From positions 1 through 63,036 of the forward strand of contig JAFXZY010000038.1 of assembly GCA_017541025.1 (NCBI GenBank): a DNA stretch of 63,036 nucleotides, given 5' to 3'. The position numbers were made by a program, and so were the translations under genes. This stretch comes from Bacteroidaceae bacterium (GTDB lineage: Bacteria; Bacteroidota; Bacteroidia; Bacteroidales; Bacteroidaceae). Below, piece by piece: positions 24,966 to 33,204 of this stretch (position 1 is its first letter; each line of letters begins with the position of its first letter). The notes beneath the pieces are model-generated. The model did no database searches and was not told the DNA's origin. It worked only from the letters and a program-made list of their open reading frames with translations.

Positions 24966-25535
24966 GTGAAATACGGAACGATACTTGTCATAGACGACAA
25001 TGCTGCCATCCTCACAGCTGTGAAGATTTGCCTGACTGGTGTGTTTGAACGCGTAGTTACCCTGACCTCCCCCGATAAGGCCCTTGTAACCATCGCTCAG
25101 GAGAATCCTGCTGCCATCCTGCTGGATATGAACTTCAGCCTGGGCGTGAACTCAGGCCAGGAGGGTATGATGTGGCTCTCCGCCATCCATCGCAAGTATC
25201 CGGATATTCCCATCGTTCTCATCACAGCCTACGCCGATGTTAAATTAGCGGTACGAGCGTTAAAGAATGGCGCTGCCGACTTTGTAACCAAGCCGTGGGA
25301 CAACGACGAGCTGATCCGCGTGCTGAAAGATGCCATCGACAAGGCAGGCGAGGTTATACCCTTAGACCAGTTGGAAACGGAACATGTGCGCAAGGTGCTG
25401 AACAAGTGCGATGGCAACATGAAAAAGGCTGCAGACCTCTTGGGCATCAGCAGGCAGACATTATATAATAAGGTAAAAGCCTCACCCCTGACCCCTCTCC
25501 GGGGAGAGGGGAAACTTAGGGGAGAGGGGGAATAA
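24966..25535 (+). CDS. Response regulator: receiver fused directly to Fis-type helix-turn-helix
   Basis: 189 residues. Receiver with acidic pair D10-D11, phosphoacceptor D54, T-A-Y switch at about 88, and K109. Residues about 136-171 are an NtrC-type Fis HTH (V-L-N-K-C-D-G-N-M-K-K-A-A-D-L-L-G-I-S-R-Q-T-L-Y-N-K). The AAA+ ATPase of NtrC is absent, so sigma-54 activation is not expected; the layout is that of RegA/ActR-like regulators. The initiator is GTG at 24966: the ATG at 24952 meets a stop after five codons. The tail S-P-L-T-P-L-R-G-E-G-K-L-R-G-E-G-E is encoded by a palindromic repeat. The kinase follows after 6 bases. Confidence 0.88.
   Translation: MKYGTILVIDDNAAILTAVKICLTGVFERVVTLTSPDKALVTIAQENPAAILLDMNFSLGVNSGQEGMMWLSAIHRKYPDIPIVLITAYADVKLAVRALKNGAADFVTKPWDNDELIRVLKDAIDKAGEVIPLDQLETEHVRKVLNKCDGNMKKAADLLGISRQTLYNKVKASPLTPLRGEGKLRGEGE
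25480..25530 (+). repeat. GC-rich palindromic element forming the response-regulator tail
   Basis: CCTCACCCCTGACCCCTCTCC, then GGGGAGAGGGG and a second GGGGAGAGGGGG. It is read in frame up to the TAA at 25533-25535. Confidence 0.75.
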
Positions 25536-25541
25536 CTGACT

Positions 25542-26471
25542 ATGATACCCATTATCATTATAACAGTCGTTTTGGCCGGCGTTGCGCTGATTTTGTTCTA
25601 TTGGTATCGCCATCAATGCCTGCTTCGCGAGCGGGCGCAGATTATGCGCGATGCCATCAGACACAGGGATTTCTCGTTCCGACTACCTACACGGGGGCTG
25701 TTCTTCGGCGAAAAAGCTCTGCAGGAAGCACTCAACGACATGGGGCAAGAGATACAGAAACTGGTAGCGCATAGTGAAGTAGAATCGTGGCAGAAACTGA
25801 CACGAGTGCTGACGCACGAAATTATGAACGCCACCGCTCCTATTCAGAGTATCAGTCAGGCATACCTGAAGCGCTCTGACATCAAGGACTCTCCTTACAA
25901 AGAAGGCATACGTGCCATTAACGATACCAGCGCGGGATTAGCTGCCTTTGTGGAGAGCTATCGCAAACTCACACAGTTGCAGGAACCTGTGATAGCTGAT
26001 GTAAATATGTTATCGTTCTGCAAACAGATAGCTACGCTTTACCCCCAACTACAATGGAACATTGACATTCCCGCCGATTTTGTCCTGCAGGCCGACGAAA
26101 ACCTTCTGCGCCAGGTTTTCATCAACCTGACAAAGAATGCCATAGAAGCTGAGGCCAAAGCAATCAGCCTTGCCCCCTCCCCGCTCCCCCTTTGGGGGAG
26201 TGCTTTGAAGCGGCGAGGCAATGGGATTGCGACACTCCCCCAAAGGGGGAGCGGGGAGGGGGCCGGGCTTCTCTTCTCCAACGACGGACATGTTATCCCC
26301 CTTGATGTGGCACAGGAGATATTCATCCCCTTCTTTACCACCAAGCAGACGGGGACAGGCATCGGTCTGTCCCTCTCCCGCCAGATTCTGATGAAGCAAG
26401 GCATGAATCTCAGCCTCGCCGAGTCTCCCCTGCGAGGCTATAACGTCACCTTTGTTATTGAGTGTAAATGA
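25542..26471 (+). CDS. Membrane sensor histidine kinase with repeat insertion in its ATPase domain
   Basis: 309 residues. TM segment about 3-22, no large sensor domain. H-box with His92 (L-T-H-E-I-M-N-A-T-A-P-I), N-box L-T-K-N-A-I-E-A near 200, F-box F-F-T-T-K, G2 box G-T-G-I-G-L-S. Residues about 211-241 come from two palindromic repeats in inverted orientation, placed between the N-box helix and the segment S-N-D-G that stands where the usual D-x-G-x-G (G1) box is expected. Here G1 is F-S-N-D-G-H-V-I, an atypical form already common in this kinase group or altered by the insertion. The cognate regulator is upstream. Confidence 0.86.
   Translation: MIPIIIITVVLAGVALILFYWYRHQCLLRERAQIMRDAIRHRDFSFRLPTRGLFFGEKALQEALNDMGQEIQKLVAHSEVESWQKLTRVLTHEIMNATAPIQSISQAYLKRSDIKDSPYKEGIRAINDTSAGLAAFVESYRKLTQLQEPVIADVNMLSFCKQIATLYPQLQWNIDIPADFVLQADENLLRQVFINLTKNAIEAEAKAISLAPSPLPLWGSALKRRGNGIATLPQRGSGEGAGLLFSNDGHVIPLDVAQEIFIPFFTTKQTGTGIGLSLSRQILMKQGMNLSLAESPLRGYNVTFVIECK
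26172..26263. repeat. Inverted pair of identical 31-bp GC-rich palindromes inside the kinase gene
   Basis: 26172-26202 is the exact reverse complement of 26233-26263, separated by 30 bp. Each unit is itself palindromic (CTCCCCCAAAGGGGGAG core). Both are read in frame (P-S-P-L-P-L-W-G-S-A-L and L-P-Q-R-G-S-G-E-G-A). Confidence 0.88.
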
Positions 26472-26541
26472 TTTCTAATGTCTGCTAAGTAGTCATTTTT
26501 TCTTTATACTTCAGCAAGACAAGCGTCCACTTTTTTATGTT

Positions 26542-27383
26542 CTAACGGCTTTTCTGGAGATAAAAAACTTCAACTTGTTTTGAGTCTGAGTCATCTTCAT
26601 TCCCCAAAACAATCTCTATCTTATTACCGCTGGAATTAATGGTGGCACAATATTTTCTTTGGACCTTCTTTTTTTCTTATATCCTCCTGATATTGTTTGA
26701 GCCTCTCCTTAATTTCCTTGATGTATTCCTCAACCTCCTTCTCCTTACCAAACTTTGCCTTGACATGACTTTGGTCAACATCAATTTCCGGGGCACCATT
26801 CATATTCATACACAATGTATCTCCACGCAATTCCCATGTGCCGGTGAAATGATAAGTGAGATCCAGGCGACCCACGAACATTTGATAAGAAAAATGGTCT
26901 ATGTAGGTTTGCTTATACGTATGGTCTTCCAAAAACTCGTAGCAGGTGTATGTTGACTCTGTATTATGCATAATCCATTTACCCATAAGCTCACTCTCCT
27001 TTACATTTCGTCCCGTACGTTCGCAATTCTCTACATATTCCTCCAATTCCTCATCTGTAATACCAATGGTGAATTTGCAAAGGTCGCTGTAGCTTTGGAT
27101 TGACTCTGCCATCTCTTCGAACGTATCTTGCCATTTCTATTCCATTCTTCTCCTCCTTACCAAATTCTTTTAGGAGTTCTACGGTGTTATCCATATCATG
27201 AATAACCATCATGGCTGTCTGTCAGCCAAGAGCCTTCTTCTCTCTCAGGTCGATGTAGTGTGCCGTTCCAAAGGTCAGGACAATGGATAGTGTAGCTCCA
27301 ATAAAAGTCATAAACAACTACTTCATCATAGAATTCCTGACGAAGTGCTGGTACATTTTGGGCATTCTGATTTTTACGTTCAT
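26542..27383 (-). pseudogene. Decayed gene for a membrane-anchored hypothetical protein
   Basis: Joining frames gives one protein. It starts M-N-V-K-I-R at 27383; a TAG is codon 22 (27318-27320); a TM segment follows (F-M-T-F-I-G-A-T-L-S-I-V-L-T-F-G); a TGA is codon 54 (27222-27224) inside A-L-G-stop-Q-T-A-M-M-V-I-H-D; then there is an extra base in an AAA run (27134-27136). Removing that base yields G-I-E-W-Q-D-T-F-E-E-M-A-E-S, which enters the intact stretch 26636-27112. An extra A in an A7 run (26669-26675) moves the end from I-L-C-H-H-stop to a good tail (V-E-V-F-Y-L-Q-K-S-R) stopping at 26542. The middle holds a lipocalin-like segment (G-K-W-I-M-H, F-T-G-T-W-E-L). Homopolymer errors could explain the shifts but not the two stops. 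Confidence 0.75.
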
Positions 27384-27430
27384 TGTTCCTGTTGTGTTAA
27401 GTATTTTAAAAGTGCAATTTAGTGAGCGGG

Positions 27431-27466
27431 AAAAAAGCCCCTACGCTGCAAAACGTGGGGGCTTGG
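27431..27466 (-). terminator. Intrinsic terminator of asnS
   Basis: On the minus strand AAGCCCCCACG, loop, CGTAGGGGCTT, then a T6 tract (27431-27436), about 10 bases after the asnS stop. Confidence 0.85.
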
Positions 27467-27474
27467 ATTAGCTA

Positions 27475-28944
27475 TTAAAATTCTGCGTTCTTGGGAGTAC
27501 GTGGGAAGGGGATGACATCGCGGATGTTCTGCATACCGGTTACGAAGAGTATCAGACGTTCGAAACCGAGGCCAAAGCCTGCATGGGGGCAGCTTCCGTA
27601 CTTGCGGGTATCGAGATACCACCACAAGTGGGTCATATCCATCTTACGACGCTCTATCTCGGCCATCAGCTTATCATAGCTTGCCTCACGGACAGAACCG
27701 CCTATAATCTCGCCAATAGAGGGGAAAAGCACATCGGTGCCCTGCATAGTAGGACCAGGTGCTACGCAACCTTTGTAACCTACAGATCCGCCTTCAGGCG
27801 TTGCTGGGTTCTGCTTCATATAGAATGACTTGATAGCTGTGGGATAGTCGGTCATGATGACGGGCTTCTTAAAGTGTTCCTCTACCAGGTAGCGCTCGTG
27901 CTCAGATGCTAAGTCGTCGCCCCAGTTGCAGGGGAACTCAAACTTCTTGCCGTTCTTGATGGCTTCCTGCAGGATGTTGATACCCTCGGTGTAGGGCAGA
28001 CGAACAAAGTTGTCTTTCAGTACACCCTCGAGACGAGGAATCAAATCCTGATTTGGGGTAATGAACTTATTGTTGTTGATAAATTCCAGGTCATCCTTGC
28101 ACTTCTCTAATGCCCAGCGCACGCAGTATTTGATGAAGTCTTCTTCCAAGTCCATCAACTCTTCCTGATCAAGAAAAGCAACCTCAGGCTCTATCATCCA
28201 GAACTCTGCCAAATGGCGTGGAGTATTGCTGTTTTCGGCACGGAAGGTGGGACCGAAGGTGTAAATGGCACCCAGGGCTGTAGCACCTAACTCGCCTTCC
28301 AACTGACCGCTTACGGTAAGAGAGGTCTGTTCGCCAAAGAAATCATCGTCGTAGATAATCTTTCCCTGCTCGTCCTTCTTCAGGTCGTAAAGGTTCTTGG
28401 TGGTTACCTGGAACATATTTCCGGCACCCTCGCAGTCGGAAGCTGTGATAAGGGGCGTGTGGAAATAGAAGTATCCGTGCTCATGGAAATAAGTATGGAT
28501 GGCCATTGCCATATTGTGGCGGATACGCAGGATGGCACCAAAGAGGTTGGTGCGGGGGCGCAGATGGGCCACGGTGCGAAGATATTCCATAGAAGCACCT
28601 TTCTTCTGCAGAGGATAGGTGTTATCGCAATCGCCAAAAATCTCTATGGCTGTTGCCTGGATTTCGCTGGCCTGACCGGCTGCGGGGCTTTCAACCAACT
28701 TGCCTTCGACACTGATGCAGGCGCCTGTGGTGATACGCTTTATGGTCTCCTCGGCAAAGTTGGCCTCTTCGCCTACAATCTGTACGCTTTTGACGGTGCT
28801 ACCATCGTTCAGGGCAATAAAGAAAATACCCTTGGAACCACGTTTTGAGCGCACCCAACCTTTAACGCAAATGGAAGCCCCCTCCTCGCTCCCCCCTTGG
28901 GGAAGTGCCATGTTGAGGACATCTAAAACTTTTGTTCGTTTCAT
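27475..28944 (-). CDS. asnS: Asparaginyl-tRNA synthetase
   Basis: 489 residues. OB-fold anticodon domain ([12 protein letters not shown]) then a class II core: [12 protein letters not shown] motif 1/2 region, [21 protein letters not shown], motif 3 G-F-G-L-G-F-E-R-L. The family is usually near 466 residues. Between the start [12 protein letters not shown] and the OB fold sits [11 protein letters not shown], encoded by a diverged GC-rich palindrome (28877-28908). It has its own terminator; the 5' side faces repeats. Confidence 0.95.
   Translation of the reverse strand: MKRTKVLDVLNMALPQGGSEEGASICVKGWVRSKRGSKGIFFIALNDGSTVKSVQIVGEEANFAEETIKRITTGACISVEGKLVESPAAGQASEIQATAIEIFGDCDNTYPLQKKGASMEYLRTVAHLRPRTNLFGAILRIRHNMAMAIHTYFHEHGYFYFHTPLITASDCEGAGNMFQVTTKNLYDLKKDEQGKIIYDDDFFGEQTSLTVSGQLEGELGATALGAIYTFGPTFRAENSNTPRHLAEFWMIEPEVAFLDQEELMDLEEDFIKYCVRWALEKCKDDLEFINNNKFITPNQDLIPRLEGVLKDNFVRLPYTEGINILQEAIKNGKKFEFPCNWGDDLASEHERYLVEEHFKKPVIMTDYPTAIKSFYMKQNPATPEGGSVGYKGCVAPGPTMQGTDVLFPSIGEIIGGSVREASYDKLMAEIERRKMDMTHLWWYLDTRKYGSCPHAGFGLGFERLILFVTGMQNIRDVIPFPRTPKNAEF
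28877..28908 (-). repeat. GC-rich palindromic element inside asnS
   Basis: Minus-strand GCACTTCCCCAAGGGGGGAG followed by CGAGGAGGGGGC, a diverged copy of the 31-bp unit. It is read in the same frame as in queA ([11 protein letters not shown]). Confidence 0.8.
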
Positions 28945-29100
28945 AACCTATTATTATGAATTATGAATTGAGAATTATGAATTTAATCAAACGGTTAGCG
29001 ATTAGCGAAAATTCTCAATTCTCAATTCTCAATTCTCAATTATCAATTATCAATTATCAATTTTTCAAACGCTCCCCCTAAAGGGGAGACGGAGGGGGTC
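28945..29100. repeat. 7-nt arrays plus GC-rich palindrome between asnS and rluB
   Basis: ATTATGA units at 28953-28990, TTCTCAA/TTATCAA units at 29010-29062, then the palindrome CTCCCCCTAAAGGGGAG with its GGAGGGGG tail (29071-29100) ending at the rluB stop. TTCAAACGCTCCC occurs at 29064-29076 and again at 29104-29116. Confidence 0.7.
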
Positions 29101-30369
29101 TCATTCAAACGCTCCCATGCGCAGCATGTTCACTTCCTGCTCTGTGAGGAAGCGCCAGTCGCCACGACGAACGTTCTTCTTGGTAAGACCGGCAAATAAT
29201 ACGCGATCCAACTTGATTACCTTATATCCCAGACTTTCGAAGATACGGCGTACGATGCGGTTTCGTCCGCTGTGTATCTCAATGCCTATCTGCTTGCGGT
29301 CAGTCTCGCTGGCATACTCAATAGCATCAGCATGAATCTCACCATCCTCCAACTGAATGCCCTCGGCAATCATGCGCATGTCGGCAGCGGTAACATTTTT
29401 ATTAAGGTACACATGATAAACTTTCTTCTTCAAATACTGAGGATGGGTAAGCTTGCTGGCCAACTCGCCATCGTTGGTAAGCAGAAGCACACCCGTTGTA
29501 TTGCGGTCAAGACGGCCAACGGGATAGATGCGCTCGCGACAAGCACCCTTTACAAGATCCATAACGGTCTTGCGGTTCTGCGGGTCATCGCTGGTAGTAA
29601 CATAATCCTTGGGTTTGTTCAGGAGAATATAAACCTTCTTCTCTATGCTCACCAACTGATCGTGGAACAACACAGAATCTGAACGCTTAACCTTGGTACC
29701 CAACTCGGTTACAACTTGACCGTTCACCTTTACTACACCAGCCTCGATGAAGGTATCAGCCTCTCGACGACTGCATACGCCGGCGTTGGCCAGGAATTTA
29801 TTCAGACGGATTGGTTCATCGGGATCTATGTGAGTCTCCTTGTACTCAATCTGCTTTTTCATGCTGTACTTAGCATTCGGATTATAACCGCCTGTGCGGG
29901 GACGCATACCGGGTCTTCCACCTTTAGGAGCATAGCCTGAACCAGCGCCACGATTATAACCGCCTGTACGGGGACGAGGCTGATAACCGCCTTCGCCACC
30001 TGCATTATAGCGGGGACGGGGCTGGTAGCCTCCCTCGCGGGGCTGACGGGGCTGATAGCCGCCTTCACCGCCTGCATTGTAACGGGGGCGGGGCTGGTAA
30101 CCTCCCTCGCGTGGCTGACGGGGCTGGTAGCCGCCTTCACCGCCTGCATTATAGCGGGGACGGGGCTGATAAGGACGACTGGTCTGCCCCTCGGAATTAC
30201 TACTGAATGCAGGACGACTTATACGTGGTCGCAAAGTACGGCCCTGACTGCTATATCTAGGGGTACGATTGTTATCACTTCCATACTGCTGAGGGCGGTA
30301 ACCGTCACGGCCTTCACTCCCACTCTTCTCGGAGAACTTTTCTCTCCAGCTTTCATCTTCTGTAATCAT
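29101..30369 (-). CDS. rluB: 23S rRNA pseudouridine synthase (RluB/RsuA family) with long repetitive disordered N-terminus
   Basis: 422 residues. An S4 RNA-binding domain at about 186-235 (I-R-L-N-K-F-L-A-N-A-G-V-C-S-R-R) is followed by the synthase core with the catalytic Asp288 in V-G-R-L-D-R-N-T-T-G-V-L-L-L-T-N-D-G. It converts a uridine in large-subunit rRNA to pseudouridine. Residues 1-170 are low-complexity, rich in Gly, Arg, Tyr, Pro and Gln. They include nearly three 24-residue repeats (Y-Q-P-R-P-R-Y-N-A-G-G-E-G-G-Y-Q-P-R, residues 67-134), resembling RGG-type RNA-binding tails. purB lies 39 bases upstream in the same direction. Confidence 0.9.
   Translation of the reverse strand: MITEDESWREKFSEKSGSEGRDGYRPQQYGSDNNRTPRYSSQGRTLRPRISRPAFSSNSEGQTSRPYQPRPRYNAGGEGGYQPRQPREGGYQPRPRYNAGGEGGYQPRQPREGGYQPRPRYNAGGEGGYQPRPRTGGYNRGAGSGYAPKGGRPGMRPRTGGYNPNAKYSMKKQIEYKETHIDPDEPIRLNKFLANAGVCSRREADTFIEAGVVKVNGQVVTELGTKVKRSDSVLFHDQLVSIEKKVYILLNKPKDYVTTSDDPQNRKTVMDLVKGACRERIYPVGRLDRNTTGVLLLTNDGELASKLTHPQYLKKKVYHVYLNKNVTAADMRMIAEGIQLEDGEIHADAIEYASETDRKQIGIEIHSGRNRIVRRIFESLGYKVIKLDRVLFAGLTKKNVRRGDWRFLTEQEVNMLRMGAFE
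29968..30171 (-). repeat. 72-bp in-frame tandem repeats in rluB
   Basis: About 2.8 copies of a 72-bp (24-codon) unit with high identity encoding the Tyr/Gln/Pro/Arg/Gly-rich segment. Confidence 0.85.
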
Positions 30370-30408
30370 AAATCTTTTTCCTTTTAAAAGTGTTTTGATA
30401 AATAATGA

Positions 30409-31755
30409 TTATATTCCTATATAAGTGTGAGGAGTTATGGCACGCAACTCTTCCTTCACAGATTCGCTTACGTTGAGCTCCTCGATAAAATTCTTGATTG
30501 TAGCCTCATCAATGCCCTTTCCGGTTCGGGTAAGAGCCTTGAGAGCCTCGTAGGGATGAGGATAAGCCTCGCGACGGAGAATGGTCTGAATAGCCTCGGC
30601 ACAAACAGCCCAGCAATTATCCAAATCGCGGTTGATAGCCTCTTGATTCAATACCAACTTGCGCAATCCCTTAAGAGTGCTGCTGATGCTGATGAGCATG
30701 TGACCCATGGGAACACCGATATTGCGAAGAACGGTGCTATCCGTGAGGTCGCGCTGCAAACGGCTTACAGGCAGCTTCTGACTCAGGTGCAGCAAAATGG
30801 CATTGGCAATGCCCAGATTACCCTCTGAGTTCTCGAAGTCGATGGGATTCACCTTATGCGGCATGGCACTGGAACCTACCTCTCCGGCCTTAATCTTCTG
30901 GCGGAAATACTCCATAGAAACATACTGCCAGAAATCTCGGTCGAGGTCGATAATAATGGTATTGATACGCTTCATAGCATCGAAGATAGCGCCCAGACAG
31001 TCGTAATTACTGATCTGGGTGGTATATTCCTCGCGCTCCAAGCCTAATTTCTCTGCGACGAACTTTGCTCCAAACTGACGCCAATCGTACTGTGGATAAG
31101 CCACATGGTGGGCATTGAAGTTACCCGTAGCGCCACCAAACTTGGCGGTCAGGGGAGTCTGGCGCAACATTTCGAACTGGCGTTGCAGACGATATACAAA
31201 CACCATTACCTCCTTACCCAAGCGTGTGGGGCTGGCGGGCTGTCCATGTGTCTTGGCCAGCATGGGAACATCCTTCCATTCCTCGGCATAAGCAGACAAC
31301 TGGTCAATCAGTTCCTGCAATAGAGGATAGTAAACCTGCTCCAACGATTCCTTTACGCTCAGGGGAACACTGGTGTTATTAATATCCTGTGAGGTAAGTC
31401 CAAAGTGGATGAACTCCTTATAAGGCTCCAACCCGCCAATGGCATCGAACTGTTCCTTAATGAAGTATTCAACTGCCTTGACATCGTGGTTGGTAACCTT
31501 CTCTATATCTTTTACACGCTGTGCGTCCTTCTCAGTAAAGTCCATATAAATCTTCCTCAGTACCACAAACAGGTTCTGAGGGAATGAAGCCAACTGAGGC
31601 AGGGGTAACTCACAAAGTGTAATGAAATACTCTATTTCAACCCTTACGCGATAACGGATAAGAGCGAACTCTGAAAAATAACCAGCTAAGGTTTCTGTTT
31701 TTCCTCTATAGCGACCATCAACAGGGGATATGGCCGTCAGCAAATCTAGTTCCAT
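30409..31755 (-). CDS. purB: Adenylosuccinate lyase
   Basis: 448 residues with the fumarase-superfamily signature G-S-S-A-M-P-H-K-V-N-P-I-D-F-E-N. It also has the N-terminal P-V-D-G-R-Y, H-D-V-K-A-V-E-Y, T-S-Q-D-I-N-N-T and K-T-H-G-Q-P-A-S-P-T active-site segments. It acts twice in purine synthesis, releasing fumarate to give AICAR and AMP. The length and sequence type match the E. coli-like PurB class. It probably shares a transcript with rluB downstream. Confidence 0.95.
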   Translation of the reverse strand: MELDLLTAISPVDGRYRGKTETLAGYFSEFALIRYRVRVEIEYFITLCELPLPQLASFPQNLFVVLRKIYMDFTEKDAQRVKDIEKVTNHDVKAVEYFIKEQFDAIGGLEPYKEFIHFGLTSQDINNTSVPLSVKESLEQVYYPLLQELIDQLSAYAEEWKDVPMLAKTHGQPASPTRLGKEVMVFVYRLQRQFEMLRQTPLTAKFGGATGNFNAHHVAYPQYDWRQFGAKFVAEKLGLEREEYTTQISNYDCLGAIFDAMKRINTIIIDLDRDFWQYVSMEYFRQKIKAGEVGSSAMPHKVNPIDFENSEGNLGIANAILLHLSQKLPVSRLQRDLTDSTVLRNIGVPMGHMLISISSTLKGLRKLVLNQEAINRDLDNCWAVCAEAIQTILRREAYPHPYEALKALTRTGKGIDEATIKNFIEELNVSESVKEELRAITPHTYIGI

Positions 31756-31808
31756 AGCTAAACAACTAATACGTGCTTCAAAATCTGTTTTCTACTGTGC
31801 AAAAGTGG

Positions 31809-31883
31809 TGGGCGTTGACGGATTCGAACCGCCGACCCTCTGCTTGTAAGGCAGATGCTCTGAACCAGCTGAGCTAAACGCCC
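31809..31883 (-). tRNA. tRNA-Thr (anticodon TGT)
   Basis: 75 nt on the minus strand. Acceptor stem GGGCGTT/AACGCCC with discriminator A, D-arm AGCTCAGCTGG, anticodon loop CTTGTAA giving TGT, T-loop TTCGAAT. No encoded CCA. Identical to the second copy. Confidence 0.95.
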
Positions 31884-31914
31884 AATTCTGAAGGGGACTT
31901 GCGGGAAATGTTTG

Positions 31915-31989
31915 TGGGCGTTGACGGATTCGAACCGCCGACCCTCTGCTTGTAAGGCAGATGCTCTGAACCAGCTGAGCTAAACGCCC
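31915..31989 (-). tRNA. tRNA-Thr (anticodon TGT), second copy
   Basis: 75 nt, same sequence as the copy at 31809-31883 and 31 bases upstream of it. A -7 box TAACTTTG at 32020-32027 would start a transcript just upstream of this copy. Confidence 0.95.
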
Positions 31990-32019
31990 AATCACATGTC
32001 CCCTTCAAGAAATGCGGAG

Positions 32020-32027
32020 CAAAGTTA
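32020..32027 (-). promoter_or_regulatory. -7 box TAACTTTG for the tRNA pair
   Basis: TAnnTTTG consensus about 31 bases before the mature 5' end of the first tRNA. Confidence 0.5.
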
Positions 32028-32068
32028 GTACTTTTCTTCGGACTACCAAAACATTTTCAAAATTATTT

Positions 32069-33169
32069 TTATTTAGATGCGAATCTGCGTGATTGCTCCT
32101 CAATGAGCGCGATATCCTGGAAATAGTTTATCTTCATGGCGCGACGAACCTCGTCCATTGTCTGGCAGGCTGCCTCACGAGCAACTTCGCATCCTTTCTT
32201 CAGGATTTCATATACCTGAGGAATATCTTTCTCGAACACAGCACGGCGCTGACGAATAGGCTCCAAGGTTTCCTGAAGGACATTCATCAGAAGCTTCTTA
32301 CACTTCATATCGCCCAAACCACCACGTGTGTAATGGTCCTTCATCTCTTGAAGGGTCTGGTAATCTGTAGTCATAGCAGCTACCATCTCGTCTGTTGCAA
32401 AGGCATCCAGATATGTAAAGACGGTATTGCCCTCAAGATGTCCGGGATCGTTTACCTGAAGATGGGTGGGGTCGGTGTACATACTCTTTACCTTCCTGTT
32501 CACCTCATCGGCAGAATCAGAAAGATAGATGCAGTTGCCAAGGCTCTTGCTCATCTTGGCTTTTCCGTCGGTTCCGGGCAGACGCAGGCAAGCTGCATTA
32601 TCTGGCAGAAGGATGTTGGGCTCTATCAACGTGTCACCATAAATATTGTTGAACTTGCGTACTATCTCACGACATTGCTCAAGCATAGGTTCCTGATCCT
32701 CTCCTGCAGGTACGGTTGTGGCCTTAAACATCGTTATGTCGGCAGCCTGAGAGATAGGATAAGTGAAGAATCCTACGGGAATGCTTTCGCCATTGAAACC
32801 ACGCATCTGCACCTCGGTCTTTACGGTGGGGTTGCGCTGCAAACGGCTCACGCTTACCATATCCATAAAGTAGAAGGATAACTCGCAGAGCTCAGGAATC
32901 TGACTCTGAATAAACAGGGTACTCTTGGCTGGGTCAAGTCCGGCTGCCAGATAATCGAGTGCCACCTCGATGACGTTCTGACGAACCTTCTCTGGGTTTT
33001 CGATATTGTCGGTCAGCGCCTGTGCATCGGCTTCGAAGATAAAAATCTTGTCGTATAAGCCTGAATTCTGCAGTTCCACTCTACGGCGGAGTGAGCCTAC
33101 ATAGTGGCCGATGTGAAGTTTTCCGGTTGGGCGGTCGCCCGTAAGAATAATCTTTTCTTTTGGTTCCAT
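32069..33169 (-). CDS. trpS: Tryptophanyl-tRNA synthetase
   Basis: 366 residues, class I synthetase: H-I-G-H within [17 protein letters not shown], and K-M-S-K-S-L-G-N. It charges tRNA-Trp. It lies 35 bases after mutL in the same direction, so it may belong to the long minus-strand operon, and upstream of the tRNA-Thr pair. Confidence 0.96.
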   Translation of the reverse strand: MEPKEKIILTGDRPTGKLHIGHYVGSLRRRVELQNSGLYDKIFIFEADAQALTDNIENPEKVRQNVIEVALDYLAAGLDPAKSTLFIQSQIPELCELSFYFMDMVSVSRLQRNPTVKTEVQMRGFNGESIPVGFFTYPISQAADITMFKATTVPAGEDQEPMLEQCREIVRKFNNIYGDTLIEPNILLPDNAACLRLPGTDGKAKMSKSLGNCIYLSDSADEVNRKVKSMYTDPTHLQVNDPGHLEGNTVFTYLDAFATDEMVAAMTTDYQTLQEMKDHYTRGGLGDMKCKKLLMNVLQETLEPIRQRRAVFEKDIPQVYEILKKGCEVAREAACQTMDEVRRAMKINYFQDIALIEEQSRRFASK

Positions 33170-33204
33170 TGTATTTATCTGTGTTTAATCAATTGTCTTA
33201 TTCA

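Noticed and set aside
24694-24966. Sigma-54 promoter near the two-component system
   Set aside because: No GG-N10-GC type -24/-12 element is seen, and the regulator lacks the AAA+ domain needed for it.
26636-27112. Programmed frameshift explaining the A7 tract
   Set aside because: Two in-frame stops and a second shift upstream in the same gene favour decay; slippage is kept only as a question.
27283-27471. 62-residue plus-strand ORF with hydrophobic stretch
   Set aside because: It is antisense to the pseudogene's membrane segment and runs into the asnS terminator; the minus strand explains the sequence better.
31792-31995. 67-residue minus-strand ORF
   Set aside because: It spans the two tRNA-Thr genes; its repeated residues merely reflect the duplicated tRNA.
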